Shown: positions 17,629 to 26,622 of the stretch, in pieces
Position numbering within the stretch: the first letter of the stretch is position 1
Layout of the letters: every line of letters starts with the position of its first letter
Source: CAVQBP01 sp963848195
Lineage (GTDB): Bacteria > Bacteroidota > Ignavibacteria > Ignavibacteriales > Ignavibacteriaceae
Direction of reading: 5' to 3'
DNA length: 64,000 bases
Assembly: GCA_963848195.1 (NCBI GenBank)
Contig: CAWKCY010000009.1
Location: 682,001 to 746,000 of the forward strand
Notes under the pieces: generated by a model
Seen by the model: the letters and a program-made list of their open reading frames with translations, nothing else
The model's database searches: none
What the model was told of the DNA's origin: nothing
Made by a program: the position numbers and the translations under genes

Positions 17629-19479
17629 TTATTTTATAAGTACCATCTTTTTTATATTAACAAAATTTCCTGATTGAATCTTATAAAAGTAAATTCCGCT
17701 TGCAATATTGCTTGCATCAAAATTCAATTGATAATTGCCCGCGGTTTTTTCTTCATTAACTAAAGTTGATACTTCCCTGCCAAGAACATCATATATCTTC
17801 AATGTTACAAATGAAGTTTGAGGAATAGAATATTTTATAGTTGTTGAAGGATTGAACGGATTAGGATAGTTTTGCTCAAGAGAAAATGTTATTGGTAGAT
17901 TGACTTCATCATTAATTCCTGTGAGAATTTTGCCATCGAATTCATCTGCACCAATATCGCTTGAATCATTTCCTCTCGCATCTCCATCAAAATCAACATC
18001 AATTCCAGCGACAGGTGTTCCGTGTGATTCGAGATTTGTCGGGATACTTTCATCTATATGAAGATCAGGAGCTTCGAAATTCGGCATTTCCGATACACTC
18101 AGTAAATCATGTCCTTTTGCCTGCCAATCAGATAATGTGCTATATTTATTACTATTCATATTTACTAAAAAACTGTTTTGGTTTTGTGCGCAATAGAGAT
18201 CGTTATTATCCGAGCTAAGATTTGATTCTTTGTAACCCTTAATTGAAGAAGCCAGACCGGGAGATTCGTCTCTGGTATTAACAAAAATATTATTCTTTAC
18301 CAAAACATTTGTGCTTTTCGCGTCAAGTTCTAATGCAGAAGAGGAACTCGCAATTGAATTGCTACCTGTTCCACTCAGATAAACTGAGTTATAATATATT
18401 TGGGGATTTTCTTGCTCACTCACCGTAATCCCGCTTGAACTGGAACGGGATTCTATATCATATATCATATTATTGTAGACTAAATTATTACGACCAGACT
18501 GAGCTACTGGATCTTTCCGTAATAAAATCCCAATACATTGGACACTATTAGATTTAACATTATGAACTATATTGTTACGGATGATACCGTTGTAACACCA
18601 ATCCAAATCTATCCCAAAAATGATTGGTTGAGGAAAACCATTATCACCTTTTGGAGTTCTTATATTCTGAATAATATTTCCCTCGATAATCGTATTTTGA
18701 GTTTGTTCTACCTCAATTGACCAGGAGATTAAGCTGTCAGTTTCCGAACCTATTATGTTGCCTCTAATTATATTTCCGTCAGCTAAAATCCCAGAGGTTG
18801 ACCAGGATGCCACATATATGGCATTCCAGGCTTTTTTAATAAAATTATTCTGAATCAAATTACTGTCAGGTTTGTCTATCGCTGCCGTATTAAATTCCGC
18901 GAATCCAATACCAGCACTTCGTAAAAGATTATCAGTAATAGCAGTTATATTTTGGACAACATTGTGATCTGAATTATGGTTAAAAAATACCGCTTCATTA
19001 TCTTCTTGAGTATTGCTGAGAGCGTGAACTGTAAGAGTAGTGGTACCGGTCAAACTCACCCCATCCAGTGTTAAATAACTTACATTTGCAAATTGAAACC
19101 CGGTACCAAGACCTTCAACAGTTACATTTTTATTTTCTGCCGGTTCTATTGTCACCCGGCTGTTCGGTCCCGCCCCGGGGATTGGTCCACTCAAAAAGAA
19201 GCCGTTTAAAGCTGCAGTATATAAAGTGTCGATTAGTTCCATTGTCACCGAGCCGGTAATTCCATCACCTCTTAATTTGGAGAATGCAGAACTAATTGTT
19301 GGGAAATTCCCACCGCTGCCAATTGTATATGTCCCTGCAGGAAGAGGATCACCTGCAGGATTTTGAACTTTCTTAGGGAGATTAATATTCTCATTACCTC
19401 TTCCTGTTCTCTGCGCTACAATTGAGCAAGAGAAAAGAACTGTGAAGATGAATATTAAAAGTATGACTGACTTTTTCAT
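17629..19479 (-). CDS. T9SS-sorted right-handed beta-helix protein
   Basis: A 616-residue exported protein. Residues 1-22 are a signal peptide (ending SIVAQ). Residues about 45-430 carry parallel beta-helix repeats rich in N-x-I and N-N-x-I (NVSYLTLDGVSL, NTIIEGNIIQNI, YNGIIRNNIVHNVKSN, NVLVKNNIFVNT). Then comes a DxDxDxRG calcium-type segment (GIDVDFDGDARGNDSSDIGA) and a C-terminal type A sorting domain beginning NYPNPFNPSTTIKYSI and ending KKMVLIK. It is probably surface-attached or secreted. Beta-helix folds often occur in polysaccharide lyases or adhesins, but no catalytic site is evident. Confidence 0.85.
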   Translation of the reverse strand: MKKSVILLIFIFTVLFSCSIVAQRTGRGNENINLPKKVQNPAGDPLPAGTYTIGSGGNFPTISSAFSKLRGDGITGSVTMELIDTLYTAALNGFFLSGPIPGAGPNSRVTIEPAENKNVTVEGLGTGFQFANVSYLTLDGVSLTGTTTLTVHALSNTQEDNEAVFFNHNSDHNVVQNITAITDNLLRSAGIGFAEFNTAAIDKPDSNLIQNNFIKKAWNAIYVASWSTSGILADGNIIRGNIIGSETDSLISWSIEVEQTQNTIIEGNIIQNIRTPKGDNGFPQPIIFGIDLDWCYNGIIRNNIVHNVKSNSVQCIGILLRKDPVAQSGRNNLVYNNMIYDIESRSSSSGITVSEQENPQIYYNSVYLSGTGSNSIASSSSALELDAKSTNVLVKNNIFVNTRDESPGLASSIKGYKESNLSSDNNDLYCAQNQNSFLVNMNSNKYSTLSDWQAKGHDLLSVSEMPNFEAPDLHIDESIPTNLESHGTPVAGIDVDFDGDARGNDSSDIGADEFDGKILTGINDEVNLPITFSLEQNYPNPFNPSTTIKYSIPQTSFVTLKIYDVLGREVSTLVNEEKTAGNYQLNFDASNIASGIYFYKIQSGNFVNIKKMVLIK

Positions 19480-19676
19480 GGTTTACTCCTTTTTTGTTTT
19501 AATTTTCCGGAATAAATAAACAAATTCAGGAGAATCATTACATATCACTTCAGTCGCAAAAGATTAATTTACTGTTGCAAAAGATTAATATCCTGTAGCT
19601 TTTTAAAAATTCCCCCTCTTTTAATAGGAGTTAGTTTCAAAATCTTATATTTTTTGATAAAGTTCTAACGCACTTT

Positions 19677-22064
19677 TTATCCGGTAAGATCTTTCGGCGG
19701 GTATCCAAATTCTTCTTTAAAACATTTTGAAAAATAAACAGGACTGGAGAAACCAATTGAATATGCTATCTCTGATATATTTCCATCTCCATTTTTTATC
19801 ATCTCTTTTGCTTTTAACAGTCTGTTTGATCTAATGTAAATATTTGGAGGTTTACCTGTCAAAGCTTTTACTTTTCTATAAACTTGAGACCTACTCATAC
19901 CGACTTCATTACCAATATCTTCCGAACTAAACCCGGTATCAGAAATATGCTCATTTATAATATTTATGATTTTCTTCATAAATATATGGTCTATATTTCT
20001 AATTTTTTCTGCATTGGTATGAGAAGATGCAGAGATGTTCTCTTCAGGCTTTAAGGAAAATCCTTCTTTACCAAACTTTTCCTGCAAACTTCTTCTAATC
20101 TTAATTAAATTAGCTATCCTTACCTGTAACTCATTTATATCAAAAGGTTTGGTAAGATAGTCATCTGCTCCGGTCTGTAATCCTTCCAATTTATTTTGCT
20201 GCCCCGATTTTGCAGTTAATATAATAATGGGAATGTGACTTGTCTTTTCATTACTTTTTAATCTGAGTGTTAATTCGTTTCCATCCATTTTAGGCATCAT
20301 CATGTCACTTATTATTAGATCTGGAATTATCTTTTCTGCTTTTCTTATTCCTTGCTCTCCATTTACAGCTTCTTCAACAAGATAGTCCTCTCCTAAAGAG
20401 TCTTTTATGTATTCTCTCATATCATAATTATCTTCAACAACAAGGATAATTGTTTTTTCATTCTTAGAGAAATTAGCCTCAATTTCTTTTTCGGATTGGT
20501 TTTTAATACTCTCCAGAATATAATCATCTCCTTCGCTGATCAGATCTTTTGACTCAACAGCTTCTTCAACCGCTAAAATTTCTTCATTTTTTAAATGATT
20601 ACTTCCAAGAGGGAAGTTTATTGAAAATTCTGTCCAGCTTGCCTGACCGTTAGGTAGGGCTATCCCGCCTTTAGCTGGAACTCCTTTTTCACTTTCAACT
20701 CTAATATTCCCATGGTGCAGTTCTACCAGCTCTTTTGTCAGAGCCAATCCTATTCCGGTGCCTTCGTGCTCCCTTGTAAACGAAGAATCGATCTGGTAAT
20801 ACCTATCAAATAGTTTTGGGATTTCTTCCCGGGATATTCCAATTCCAGAGTCTCTTATTTTTATTTCAACAGAACCTTCTTCATCTCTCCCTTTAGAACC
20901 CCATTCTTTTCCTTCTTTGAAATCCCCACCTTTTCCCCCTATAGAACCCTCTTCTTTTCCCCCTTTGTCAAAGGGGGAATCAAAGTGGGGGTTTATACTA
21001 ATTGAAATGGTAATCTTTCCATCCTGCGGGGTAAATTTAAATGAATTTGATAATATATTAGTTAATATTTTTATGACCTTTTCCCTGTCGAAATAGACTT
21101 CAATTAAATCTTTTTCGGAAAATATTTTTAGCGTAATATCTTTTTCCTCGGATAATGATTCGAATGATAACGCTATTCCCTTAACAAATGATACAATATT
21201 ATTTTTAGAAGCTTCGAGCTTCATTTTTCCTGCTTCTAATCTTGAAAGATCAAGCAGCTGGTTTACTAATTGTAATAGACGTTGTGAGTTTCTTTTTATT
21301 ATTCCTGAATCTTTTATTATATCGTTAGAAGTTTTAGAATTAATTTTTTCTGCGGGACCAAGTATTAATGTTAATGGGGTTCTAAATTCATGAGATAGAT
21401 TAGTAAAGAAATTTGTTTTTAACCTGTCCATCTCTTTTAATTTTGCAGCTTCCACCCTTGCCATTTCAGCTTCATGTTTTTTCTCGAAGTTCAATTGCTG
21501 GAGTTCGGAATTTTTTATTAATTGCCATGCTTGTACCGAAATAATAGAAAGAAGTGTTAAGTCATTATCAGTAAATGAAGTTTGACCTTTCTGGTCTGTT
21601 TTCTTATTTATCATCTGTAATATTCCTATAATTTTTCCCTCAAACCATATTGGTGAACATATTAAGCTTTTAATGTTTGCTCTTTCTTCTTCAGTAGTTT
21701 TAAACCTCGGCTCCTTCTTTAAATCCTTTATAATCAAAGATTTTCTATTTAACAGGACCCATCCGCTAATATGTTCTGCAATTCTAGGTCTTTTGCTTAC
21801 CTTGCTATTTTTTGCTTGTTTTATAAAAGTTTCTAGAATTTCATTATCGTCAGAAACTAAAAGAATAACTCCATGTTCTGCATCAACAAATTTTGTTGTT
21901 TTATTTAAAATTAAATTAAGAATTTGATCTACCTTCCCCGCTTTTCCGGCAGCAACTGCAATTTCATTTAAAACTTCAAGTTCCGATATAGCTAATTGGG
22001 AATCTCTAAGTTCTTCTTCAAGCTGCTCAATTCTTTTTTTATATTTATTTATTCCATTTACCAT
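19677..22064 (-). CDS. Cytosolic hybrid histidine kinase: GAF, HisKA, HATPase, REC, AraC-type HTH
   Basis: A 795-residue complete signalling protein without membrane segments. Residues 1-45 are a coiled coil, about 45-190 a GAF domain (SLICSPIWFEGKIIGILQM), about 215-290 HisKA with the H-box NLSHEFRTPLTLILGP, and about 290-490 a HATPase with ILSNSFKFTP, IRDSGIGISREE and GTGIGLALTKELVEL. Residues about 545-660 are a receiver with ISDMMMPKMDG, and about 690-795 an AraC-type DNA-binding domain. It combines sensor and regulator in one chain, like HTCS proteins but without their periplasmic propeller. Two unusual palindrome-coded inserts sit in the HATPase domain (listed separately). It starts 50 bases after the Ser/Thr kinase gene, so both are probably co-transcribed. 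Confidence 0.93.
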   Translation of the reverse strand: MVNGINKYKKRIEQLEEELRDSQLAISELEVLNEIAVAAGKAGKVDQILNLILNKTTKFVDAEHGVILLVSDDNEILETFIKQAKNSKVSKRPRIAEHISGWVLLNRKSLIIKDLKKEPRFKTTEEERANIKSLICSPIWFEGKIIGILQMINKKTDQKGQTSFTDNDLTLLSIISVQAWQLIKNSELQQLNFEKKHEAEMARVEAAKLKEMDRLKTNFFTNLSHEFRTPLTLILGPAEKINSKTSNDIIKDSGIIKRNSQRLLQLVNQLLDLSRLEAGKMKLEASKNNIVSFVKGIALSFESLSEEKDITLKIFSEKDLIEVYFDREKVIKILTNILSNSFKFTPQDGKITISISINPHFDSPFDKGGKEEGSIGGKGGDFKEGKEWGSKGRDEEGSVEIKIRDSGIGISREEIPKLFDRYYQIDSSFTREHEGTGIGLALTKELVELHHGNIRVESEKGVPAKGGIALPNGQASWTEFSINFPLGSNHLKNEEILAVEEAVESKDLISEGDDYILESIKNQSEKEIEANFSKNEKTIILVVEDNYDMREYIKDSLGEDYLVEEAVNGEQGIRKAEKIIPDLIISDMMMPKMDGNELTLRLKSNEKTSHIPIIILTAKSGQQNKLEGLQTGADDYLTKPFDINELQVRIANLIKIRRSLQEKFGKEGFSLKPEENISASSHTNAEKIRNIDHIFMKKIINIINEHISDTGFSSEDIGNEVGMSRSQVYRKVKALTGKPPNIYIRSNRLLKAKEMIKNGDGNISEIAYSIGFSSPVYFSKCFKEEFGYPPKDLTG
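20632..20681 (-). repeat. Protein-coding palindrome-flanked insert 2 in the histidine kinase
   Basis: AGCTGGA and TCCAGCT bracket a 50-base segment that encodes about VPAKGGIALPNGQASW, residues about 461-477. It lies between HATPase strands where homologues usually read VESEKG then a short turn into TEFSINFPL. The segment is in frame and ends in inverted repeats, which looks like a mobile palindromic element that inserted without destroying the gene. Confidence 0.5.
20872..20996 (-). repeat. Protein-coding palindrome insert 1 in the histidine kinase
   Basis: A perfect 9+1+9 palindrome (CCCCCTTTG-x-CAAAGGGGG, 20959-20977) lies inside a G/C-run segment coding for residues about 356-397 (SPFDKGGKEEG, GGKGGDFKEGKEWG). 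The peptide is low complexity and highly charged, unlike the rest of the protein, and falls between the HATPase N-box region and the IRDSGIGI box. PFDKGG peptides coded by this palindrome are a sign of a dispersed repeat family. Confidence 0.6.
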
Positions 22065-22114
22065 AAAAGAGGCAAGAATTCTTTATTAATAGTTTTTTAT
22101 TAATAACATCAACT

Positions 22115-24862
22115 TTACTCGCCAAGTTTCTTTTTCAATTCCGTAAACCAGTTAACTATAACATTCACTTTTATTGGCTTAGATTCATCCTCAATATTCT
22201 TTAATAGGAGGATACGGCCATCAGGGTAAACAGAAAAATCAGGGAAATAAAAATCAGGAGAAACCATCTCTGAATAACAGACTAATCTCCTCGAAAGAAC
22301 TTTTAATGTCGGTTTAAACTGAATTTTAGCAGCCATTATTTTATTTTCGCTCCTATAGTAGATTTCTGTGCCATCTGCAGACCATTGGGGATTTATTCCA
22401 TCGCTGGTTGATACCTGTATCTTTATATCATTTATTGGAAAAGGGCGAACAAACAATTTAGATATTCCTTCAATTTCATTCGATCTATAGCTAATTAATC
22501 TCCCATCGGGAGAAAACTCTGGGCTTGTAACATTTGCTTCTGTATTAATTAATAATTTTGGATTCTGATTGCTTTTGATATCCTTTATCCAAATCTTTCC
22601 ACTAGATCTACTATCGTTGGGGTTATATAAAATATATCTTTCATCCGGTGATAAGTTTGAAATCTCAGGGAAGCTACCTTTTTTCATATCCACTATTTTT
22701 TTGATTCCGCCAAAACCATCAAGCCTGCTTATATATATATTATATTTTCCATCTTTAAAATTTGAAGTAAAAATAAAGTTAGAACCGTCCGGTGTAATTT
22801 TAGCTTGTATATTATCTCCTTTTGAAAACAAAAGATCAATCTTATCCTCTTTGAAATTGACCAGGCCTATTTTAAAAACCGAGCCAATCAAAGTTACTAT
22901 AGCCTGACCGTTTTTTGAGAACACTGGTGCTGTATATGGGCCTTCGGTTGTAATAGCTTTTTTCTCAGGTTCATTTTTATTATACCATACCATGCTGTAT
23001 TTTGCAGTATCAAGCTTACCTGCTATATAGGCTATAGTCCCATTATTAGCATTTCTAACAGAGTAAGATGCTTTACCGTTTACGGCATTTACACCTATAC
23101 CTTCAAATATTTTTATTTCCGGACTAGTAATTTCTAAACTGTTTAAATCAAACAATGAGGCATATAAATTTCCATCCCTGTTGTATAACATGAAATCCCC
23201 CCAGGGCGTTTGGATAAATTGCGGGGAAGTGCCTTGTAAATCGACCTCGTTGTATTTTAAGTTTTTTCTTTCCTTCGTTTTCAGATCAACTATACCAATC
23301 TTTGAATTGTCGAATGTGCCGTCTTTCGACCAGATAGTAAATACTGCTGCCTTATCTCCTGGTAATACATAAGGAGTAATATGTGCGCCTTCATTTTTTG
23401 CAAGGTCTATTTTTGTCAAGACTTCCTGTTCTCCGTTCCAGCCAGATTGAAATGTTAAACCGCCTGAAAAGGTTTTTGTAGATACTATTTCTCCATTTGT
23501 TCCCCAATCGAAATCAGAATCATATTCAGATTGTGAGATCTCAGGTACACCTCCTGTTACAGGTACTCTCCGGGCAAAGCTGTTTACTGTAAACGAAAGC
23601 CACTTGTTATTTTCAAATACAGGATTTCTTCCGTCTTCAGTACCGGTCACAGGATAAGGAACAGGGCTGCTTAGCATCCGAATAAAAATAAGATTGGTCA
23701 GATTAGATTTGTATGTATATGCAATTAATTGCCCGTCAGGTGAAATATTTAAAATATGTTCAGCAGTGAACAATGGATTGGATTTGCCCGGGATGTCAAA
23801 CGAAAAATAAACAGGACGATTAAAAGTTTCAGCAGGATTGTTCAAAACTGCCAGATAAAGAACTACAAAGGAAATTATTAAAAGTGAAATTATTACTAAA
23901 AGACTTCTATTTGAAATATAGTTGGAAAACCTTGTTTGAGAATTAGTTGATAAGCTCTTTCCATTTTCCCCTTCTTTTGCAATTGATTTTGTTTTATATA
24001 ATTCAACTCCCCTTCTTCCTGATGAACCTTTTAGCTTCCTTAAATTTTTTGCGAGCTCTTTAGCCGATTGACACCTTTCATCTTTATCTTTTTCAAGACA
24101 TTCTAAAATTAACTCATCGAGCTTGGGACTAATATCTTCTTTAATTTGTATAGGCGGGATAACATCAATATTTACAATTTGAAACAAAATTGCAGTTTCG
24201 TGCATTCCTTTAAATGGTGACTTCCCTGTAAAAAGTTCATATAATATAATTCCTAAAGAAAATATATCAGACCTGTAATCAACGTCAAATCCCTGTATCT
24301 GTTCAGGTGACATGTATCTGGCTGTTCCCATTATTGTTCCGCTTTTTGTAAGCCTGCTTGTGTTCTCAGTACTATAGCGTTTTGATATGCCGAAGTCCAT
24401 TATCTGCGTAATCCCATCCTCCCTAATCATAATATTTTCAGGTTTAATATCACGGTGAACTACTCCTTTTTCATGTGCGACAGCTAATCCTTCTGCTGCC
24501 TGTATTCCAATTTCAAGCATTTGCTTTTCAGATAAATTCTTTTTCTCCTTTAATGTTTTTCCATCAACATATTCCATGGCAATAAATAATTGGTTATCAA
24601 GTTCCTGAACATCGTAAATCGTACAAATGTTGGGATGATTTATAGCTGAGGTCGTTTTCGCTTCTAATACGAATCTATCTTTTTCTTCTTGAGTTGTTAT
24701 AAGTTCAGATGGAAGAAATTTAAGAGCAACAAAGCGGTCAAGCTTCATGTCCCGTGCTTTATAGACTTTACCCATTCCGCCCTGCCCGATTTGCTCTATA
24801 ATTTTATAATGTAAAATTAACTTTCCTACCAAATCATTCATCTTTATAGTTCCTTTTGACAT
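22115..24862 (-). CDS. Membrane Ser/Thr protein kinase with C-terminal WD40-like (PD40/TolB) propeller
   Basis: A 915-residue protein. Residues about 18-280 are a Hanks-type kinase with GQGGMGKVYKARD, the lysine in VALKFLP, HRDIKPENIMI, DFGIS and GTARYMSPEQ. A single membrane helix is at about residues 318-340 (LLVIISLLIISFVVLYLAVL). Residues about 350-915 form an extracytoplasmic propeller with PD40-type repeats (NISPDGQLIAYTYKS, LSPDERYILYNP, FSPDGRLISYRSNE). It probably senses an extracytoplasmic signal and phosphorylates cytosolic targets. An in-frame ATG at 24841 has a better-placed AAGGAA ribosome site and may be the true start. It sits just upstream of the hybrid histidine kinase. Confidence 0.92.
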   Translation of the reverse strand: MSKGTIKMNDLVGKLILHYKIIEQIGQGGMGKVYKARDMKLDRFVALKFLPSELITTQEEKDRFVLEAKTTSAINHPNICTIYDVQELDNQLFIAMEYVDGKTLKEKKNLSEKQMLEIGIQAAEGLAVAHEKGVVHRDIKPENIMIREDGITQIMDFGISKRYSTENTSRLTKSGTIMGTARYMSPEQIQGFDVDYRSDIFSLGIILYELFTGKSPFKGMHETAILFQIVNIDVIPPIQIKEDISPKLDELILECLEKDKDERCQSAKELAKNLRKLKGSSGRRGVELYKTKSIAKEGENGKSLSTNSQTRFSNYISNRSLLVIISLLIISFVVLYLAVLNNPAETFNRPVYFSFDIPGKSNPLFTAEHILNISPDGQLIAYTYKSNLTNLIFIRMLSSPVPYPVTGTEDGRNPVFENNKWLSFTVNSFARRVPVTGGVPEISQSEYDSDFDWGTNGEIVSTKTFSGGLTFQSGWNGEQEVLTKIDLAKNEGAHITPYVLPGDKAAVFTIWSKDGTFDNSKIGIVDLKTKERKNLKYNEVDLQGTSPQFIQTPWGDFMLYNRDGNLYASLFDLNSLEITSPEIKIFEGIGVNAVNGKASYSVRNANNGTIAYIAGKLDTAKYSMVWYNKNEPEKKAITTEGPYTAPVFSKNGQAIVTLIGSVFKIGLVNFKEDKIDLLFSKGDNIQAKITPDGSNFIFTSNFKDGKYNIYISRLDGFGGIKKIVDMKKGSFPEISNLSPDERYILYNPNDSRSSGKIWIKDIKSNQNPKLLINTEANVTSPEFSPDGRLISYRSNEIEGISKLFVRPFPINDIKIQVSTSDGINPQWSADGTEIYYRSENKIMAAKIQFKPTLKVLSRRLVCYSEMVSPDFYFPDFSVYPDGRILLLKNIEDESKPIKVNVIVNWFTELKKKLGE

Positions 24863-24920
24863 AGATAACCTTGTAAATAGTTCAAAAGCTTACTTCCATT
24901 CCCATCCGGACAGACATCCG

Positions 24921-25091
24921 TTAGGTTCCGCGTATTCCCTGAAGATTTTTACTCAGCAAGGAAATATTTACTTCAGGAATCGGTTTACCTGAAGAATTAA
25001 CAATATGCCCTTCAATATTACCGGTAATTTCCTGAGCATGTGCAGTTACTGCAGATAAAATATTAAAGATTAAAACCAGGCAATCTTTCAT
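24921..25091 (-). pseudogene. Truncated start of a TonB receptor / carboxypeptidase-regulatory protein
   Basis: A 56-codon frame with a signal peptide (ILSAVTAHAQ) and then ITGNIEGHIVNSSGKPIPEV and ISLLSKNLQGIRGT, stopping at TAA. This is the signal plus the first strands of a CarboxypepD_reg-like domain as found at the N-terminus of TonB-dependent receptors. The rest of the gene is missing, and the Ser/Thr kinase starts 58 bases further on. It retains a promoter-like TTGACA/TATTTT pair 77 bases upstream, so transcription may now serve the kinase. Confidence 0.75.
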
Positions 25092-25167
25092 TTTAATAAT
25101 AAAAACCCTGGGAATATTTTAAATGATTAGGACAGAAATTCTGGAGACGTAATTTATGTGACTTTTT

Positions 25168-25197
25168 AAAATAAATAAAAATAAATCCACTTGTCAA
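25168..25197 (-). promoter_or_regulatory. Sigma-70-like promoter, TTGACA-18-TATTTT
   Basis: On the minus strand TTGACA (25197-25192) is followed after 18 bases by TATTTT (25173-25168). It points at the truncated receptor start and the kinase/histidine-kinase pair. The surrounding sequence (TTGACAAG, then TTATTTATTTTAAA) resembles the element upstream of the TonB receptor at 43.3 kb. Confidence 0.5.
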
Positions 25198-25212
25198 GTA
25201 AATATTTGGTTA

Positions 25213-25253
25213 TTGGTCAGATGTCACCGTCATTCGTAGTCATTCGATGGTCC
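25213..25253 (+). repeat. GTCATT-type short repeat, second copy
   Basis: The bases TTGGTCAGATGTCACC are followed by GTCATTCGTAGTCATTCG and GGTCC, matching the spacing of the repeat after the gap gene. The adjoining 25254-25440 has a minus-strand frame with coding-like composition (PSNYSQGAEFALGAQAG) but no start or family I recognise. Confidence 0.4.
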
Positions 25254-25442
25254 AAATAGTCATTCAGCACTGTTTCACTAGCGAACTTACCCGGAGGATG
25301 TATTACAAAATATGAAGAGCCGGCTTGAGCACCTAAAGCAAACTCTGCTCCTTGCGAGTAATTAGATGGTTGTGAACTCTGGCCAAAGAAGTAAAAGAAC
25401 CAACCCCCAGATCATTCAATAACTAAAATGTTCCATTATGAG

Positions 25443-25549
25443 AAAAACGCCTCTCAACCCCCTTTTTTAAAGAGAAAATTTATTAGACATATTTAACTAT
25501 GCCTTACTCCGAGTTTTGTTTAAAAACCGGTAGTTGAGAGGCTGTTTTT
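25443..25549. repeat. 107-bp inverted-repeat element (MITE-like)
   Basis: AAAAACGCCTCTCAAC at 25443-25458 faces GTTGAGAGGCTGTTTTT at the right end, identical over ten bases and differing by one inserted base over sixteen. The inside is AT-rich with no ORF. It lies in a gene-poor stretch of 938 bases between the kinase operon and kbaY, about 250 bases past the kbaY stop. It is probably a miniature element or a long hairpin; no target duplication is obvious. Confidence 0.5.
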
Positions 25550-25800
25550 AACGAAAAATCGAAAAATAAAAGACTTTCCGTAATAATGTGGAGCTGGTTT
25601 AAAATTAAAGCCCAAATGGATACTATAGGGCAAAGGGATGGAAAAGGGATTACATATTATAAGTGTATAATAAAACAAGGAAGGAGGTTAGATCAAATCT
25701 TGGGGTGTATCTATGATAAAAAAATATATCAGCTCTATTCCAAATTATAATATTTTCTCTTTAAAAATGGATGGTTGAAAGATCGGTTTAAAAGATGTTA

Positions 25801-26622
25801 TTAATCATCAGAAATAATTTTTAGCTTTCCGGAAATTAAATCTTCTACTGCCGTAATTGCATGCGGGAATAATTTCCTTAAATCTATCTCATTACTGTTT
25901 GCGAGATCATTTTTCAAGATCCGCATAAAAGTATCTTTAGTTTCAGTTGCAACATTTACTTTCGTGATACCGAATTTAATTGCCTGCCCGAGAATTGACC
26001 GCGGTATCCCGGATCCTCCATGTAGTACGAGACAAACATCTGTTTTTTCTTTTATCTGCTTCAGCCTTTCTATATCAAGTTTCGGTTCACCTTTATAAAA
26101 TCCATGCTTCGAACCGATTGCAACAGCCAGTGCATTCACTCCGGTTTCTTCAGCAAATTTTTTTGCTTCGTCAGGATCTGTAAATTTATCTTCTTCCAGC
26201 TCATTATCCGGTTTGGGTATATATCCCACTTCCGCTTCAACATTTGCATCATAGTTTTTTGCCAATTCAACAACTTTGCATGTAACTTCAACATTCTTAA
26301 TGAAAGAAAGATTGCTTGCATCGATCATTACAGAATCAAATCCTGTATCCAGACATCTTTTAATAGTATCTATATTTTTACAATGATCAAGATGTATCCA
26401 GCTCTCAGTTTCGTAATAATCGGATAAAGTTCTCCCGGTTGAGTAAGCAGTTTTTAAGCTCATATAATTTATTGAACTTTCGGTAAGCTGCAGAATTATC
26501 GGTTTTTTATTTTTACCTGCAGCCTGCAGAATTCCTTTGCATGTCTCTATATTATAATAGTTAGCAGCTAATATTGCTGAAGAACTTTTTTGAGCTTCTT
26601 TTAGTTTTTCCTGTAATTTCAT
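25801..26622 (-). CDS. kbaY: Class II ketose-bisphosphate aldolase, KbaY/GatY-like
   Basis: A 273-residue class II aldolase. It shows AANYYNIETCKGILQAA at the N-terminus, the zinc and catalytic segment WIHLDHCKN (around residues 78-86), IDASNLSF, and the zinc histidines in IGSKHGFYKGEP and LVLHGGSGIP. It cleaves tagatose-1,6-bisphosphate (or fructose-1,6-bisphosphate) to dihydroxyacetone phosphate and glyceraldehyde-3-phosphate. It is directly adjacent (no gap) to a PfkB kinase gene and in the same operon as agaS and kbaZ, which favours tagatose-bisphosphate as substrate. It is the last gene of that operon. Confidence 0.88.
   Translation of the reverse strand: MKLQEKLKEAQKSSSAILAANYYNIETCKGILQAAGKNKKPIILQLTESSINYMSLKTAYSTGRTLSDYYETESWIHLDHCKNIDTIKRCLDTGFDSVMIDASNLSFIKNVEVTCKVVELAKNYDANVEAEVGYIPKPDNELEEDKFTDPDEAKKFAEETGVNALAVAIGSKHGFYKGEPKLDIERLKQIKEKTDVCLVLHGGSGIPRSILGQAIKFGITKVNVATETKDTFMRILKNDLANSNEIDLRKLFPHAITAVEDLISGKLKIISDD

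Noticed and set aside
25254..25440. Coding-like minus-strand frame with PSNYSQGAEFALGAQAG
   Set aside because: No start codon, no family recognised and stops on both sides; mentioned only as possible debris.
25713..25778. 21-codon plus-strand ORF MIKKYISSIPNYN...
   Set aside because: The only ribosome-like GGAGG is about 25 bases upstream, too far, and no other support exists.
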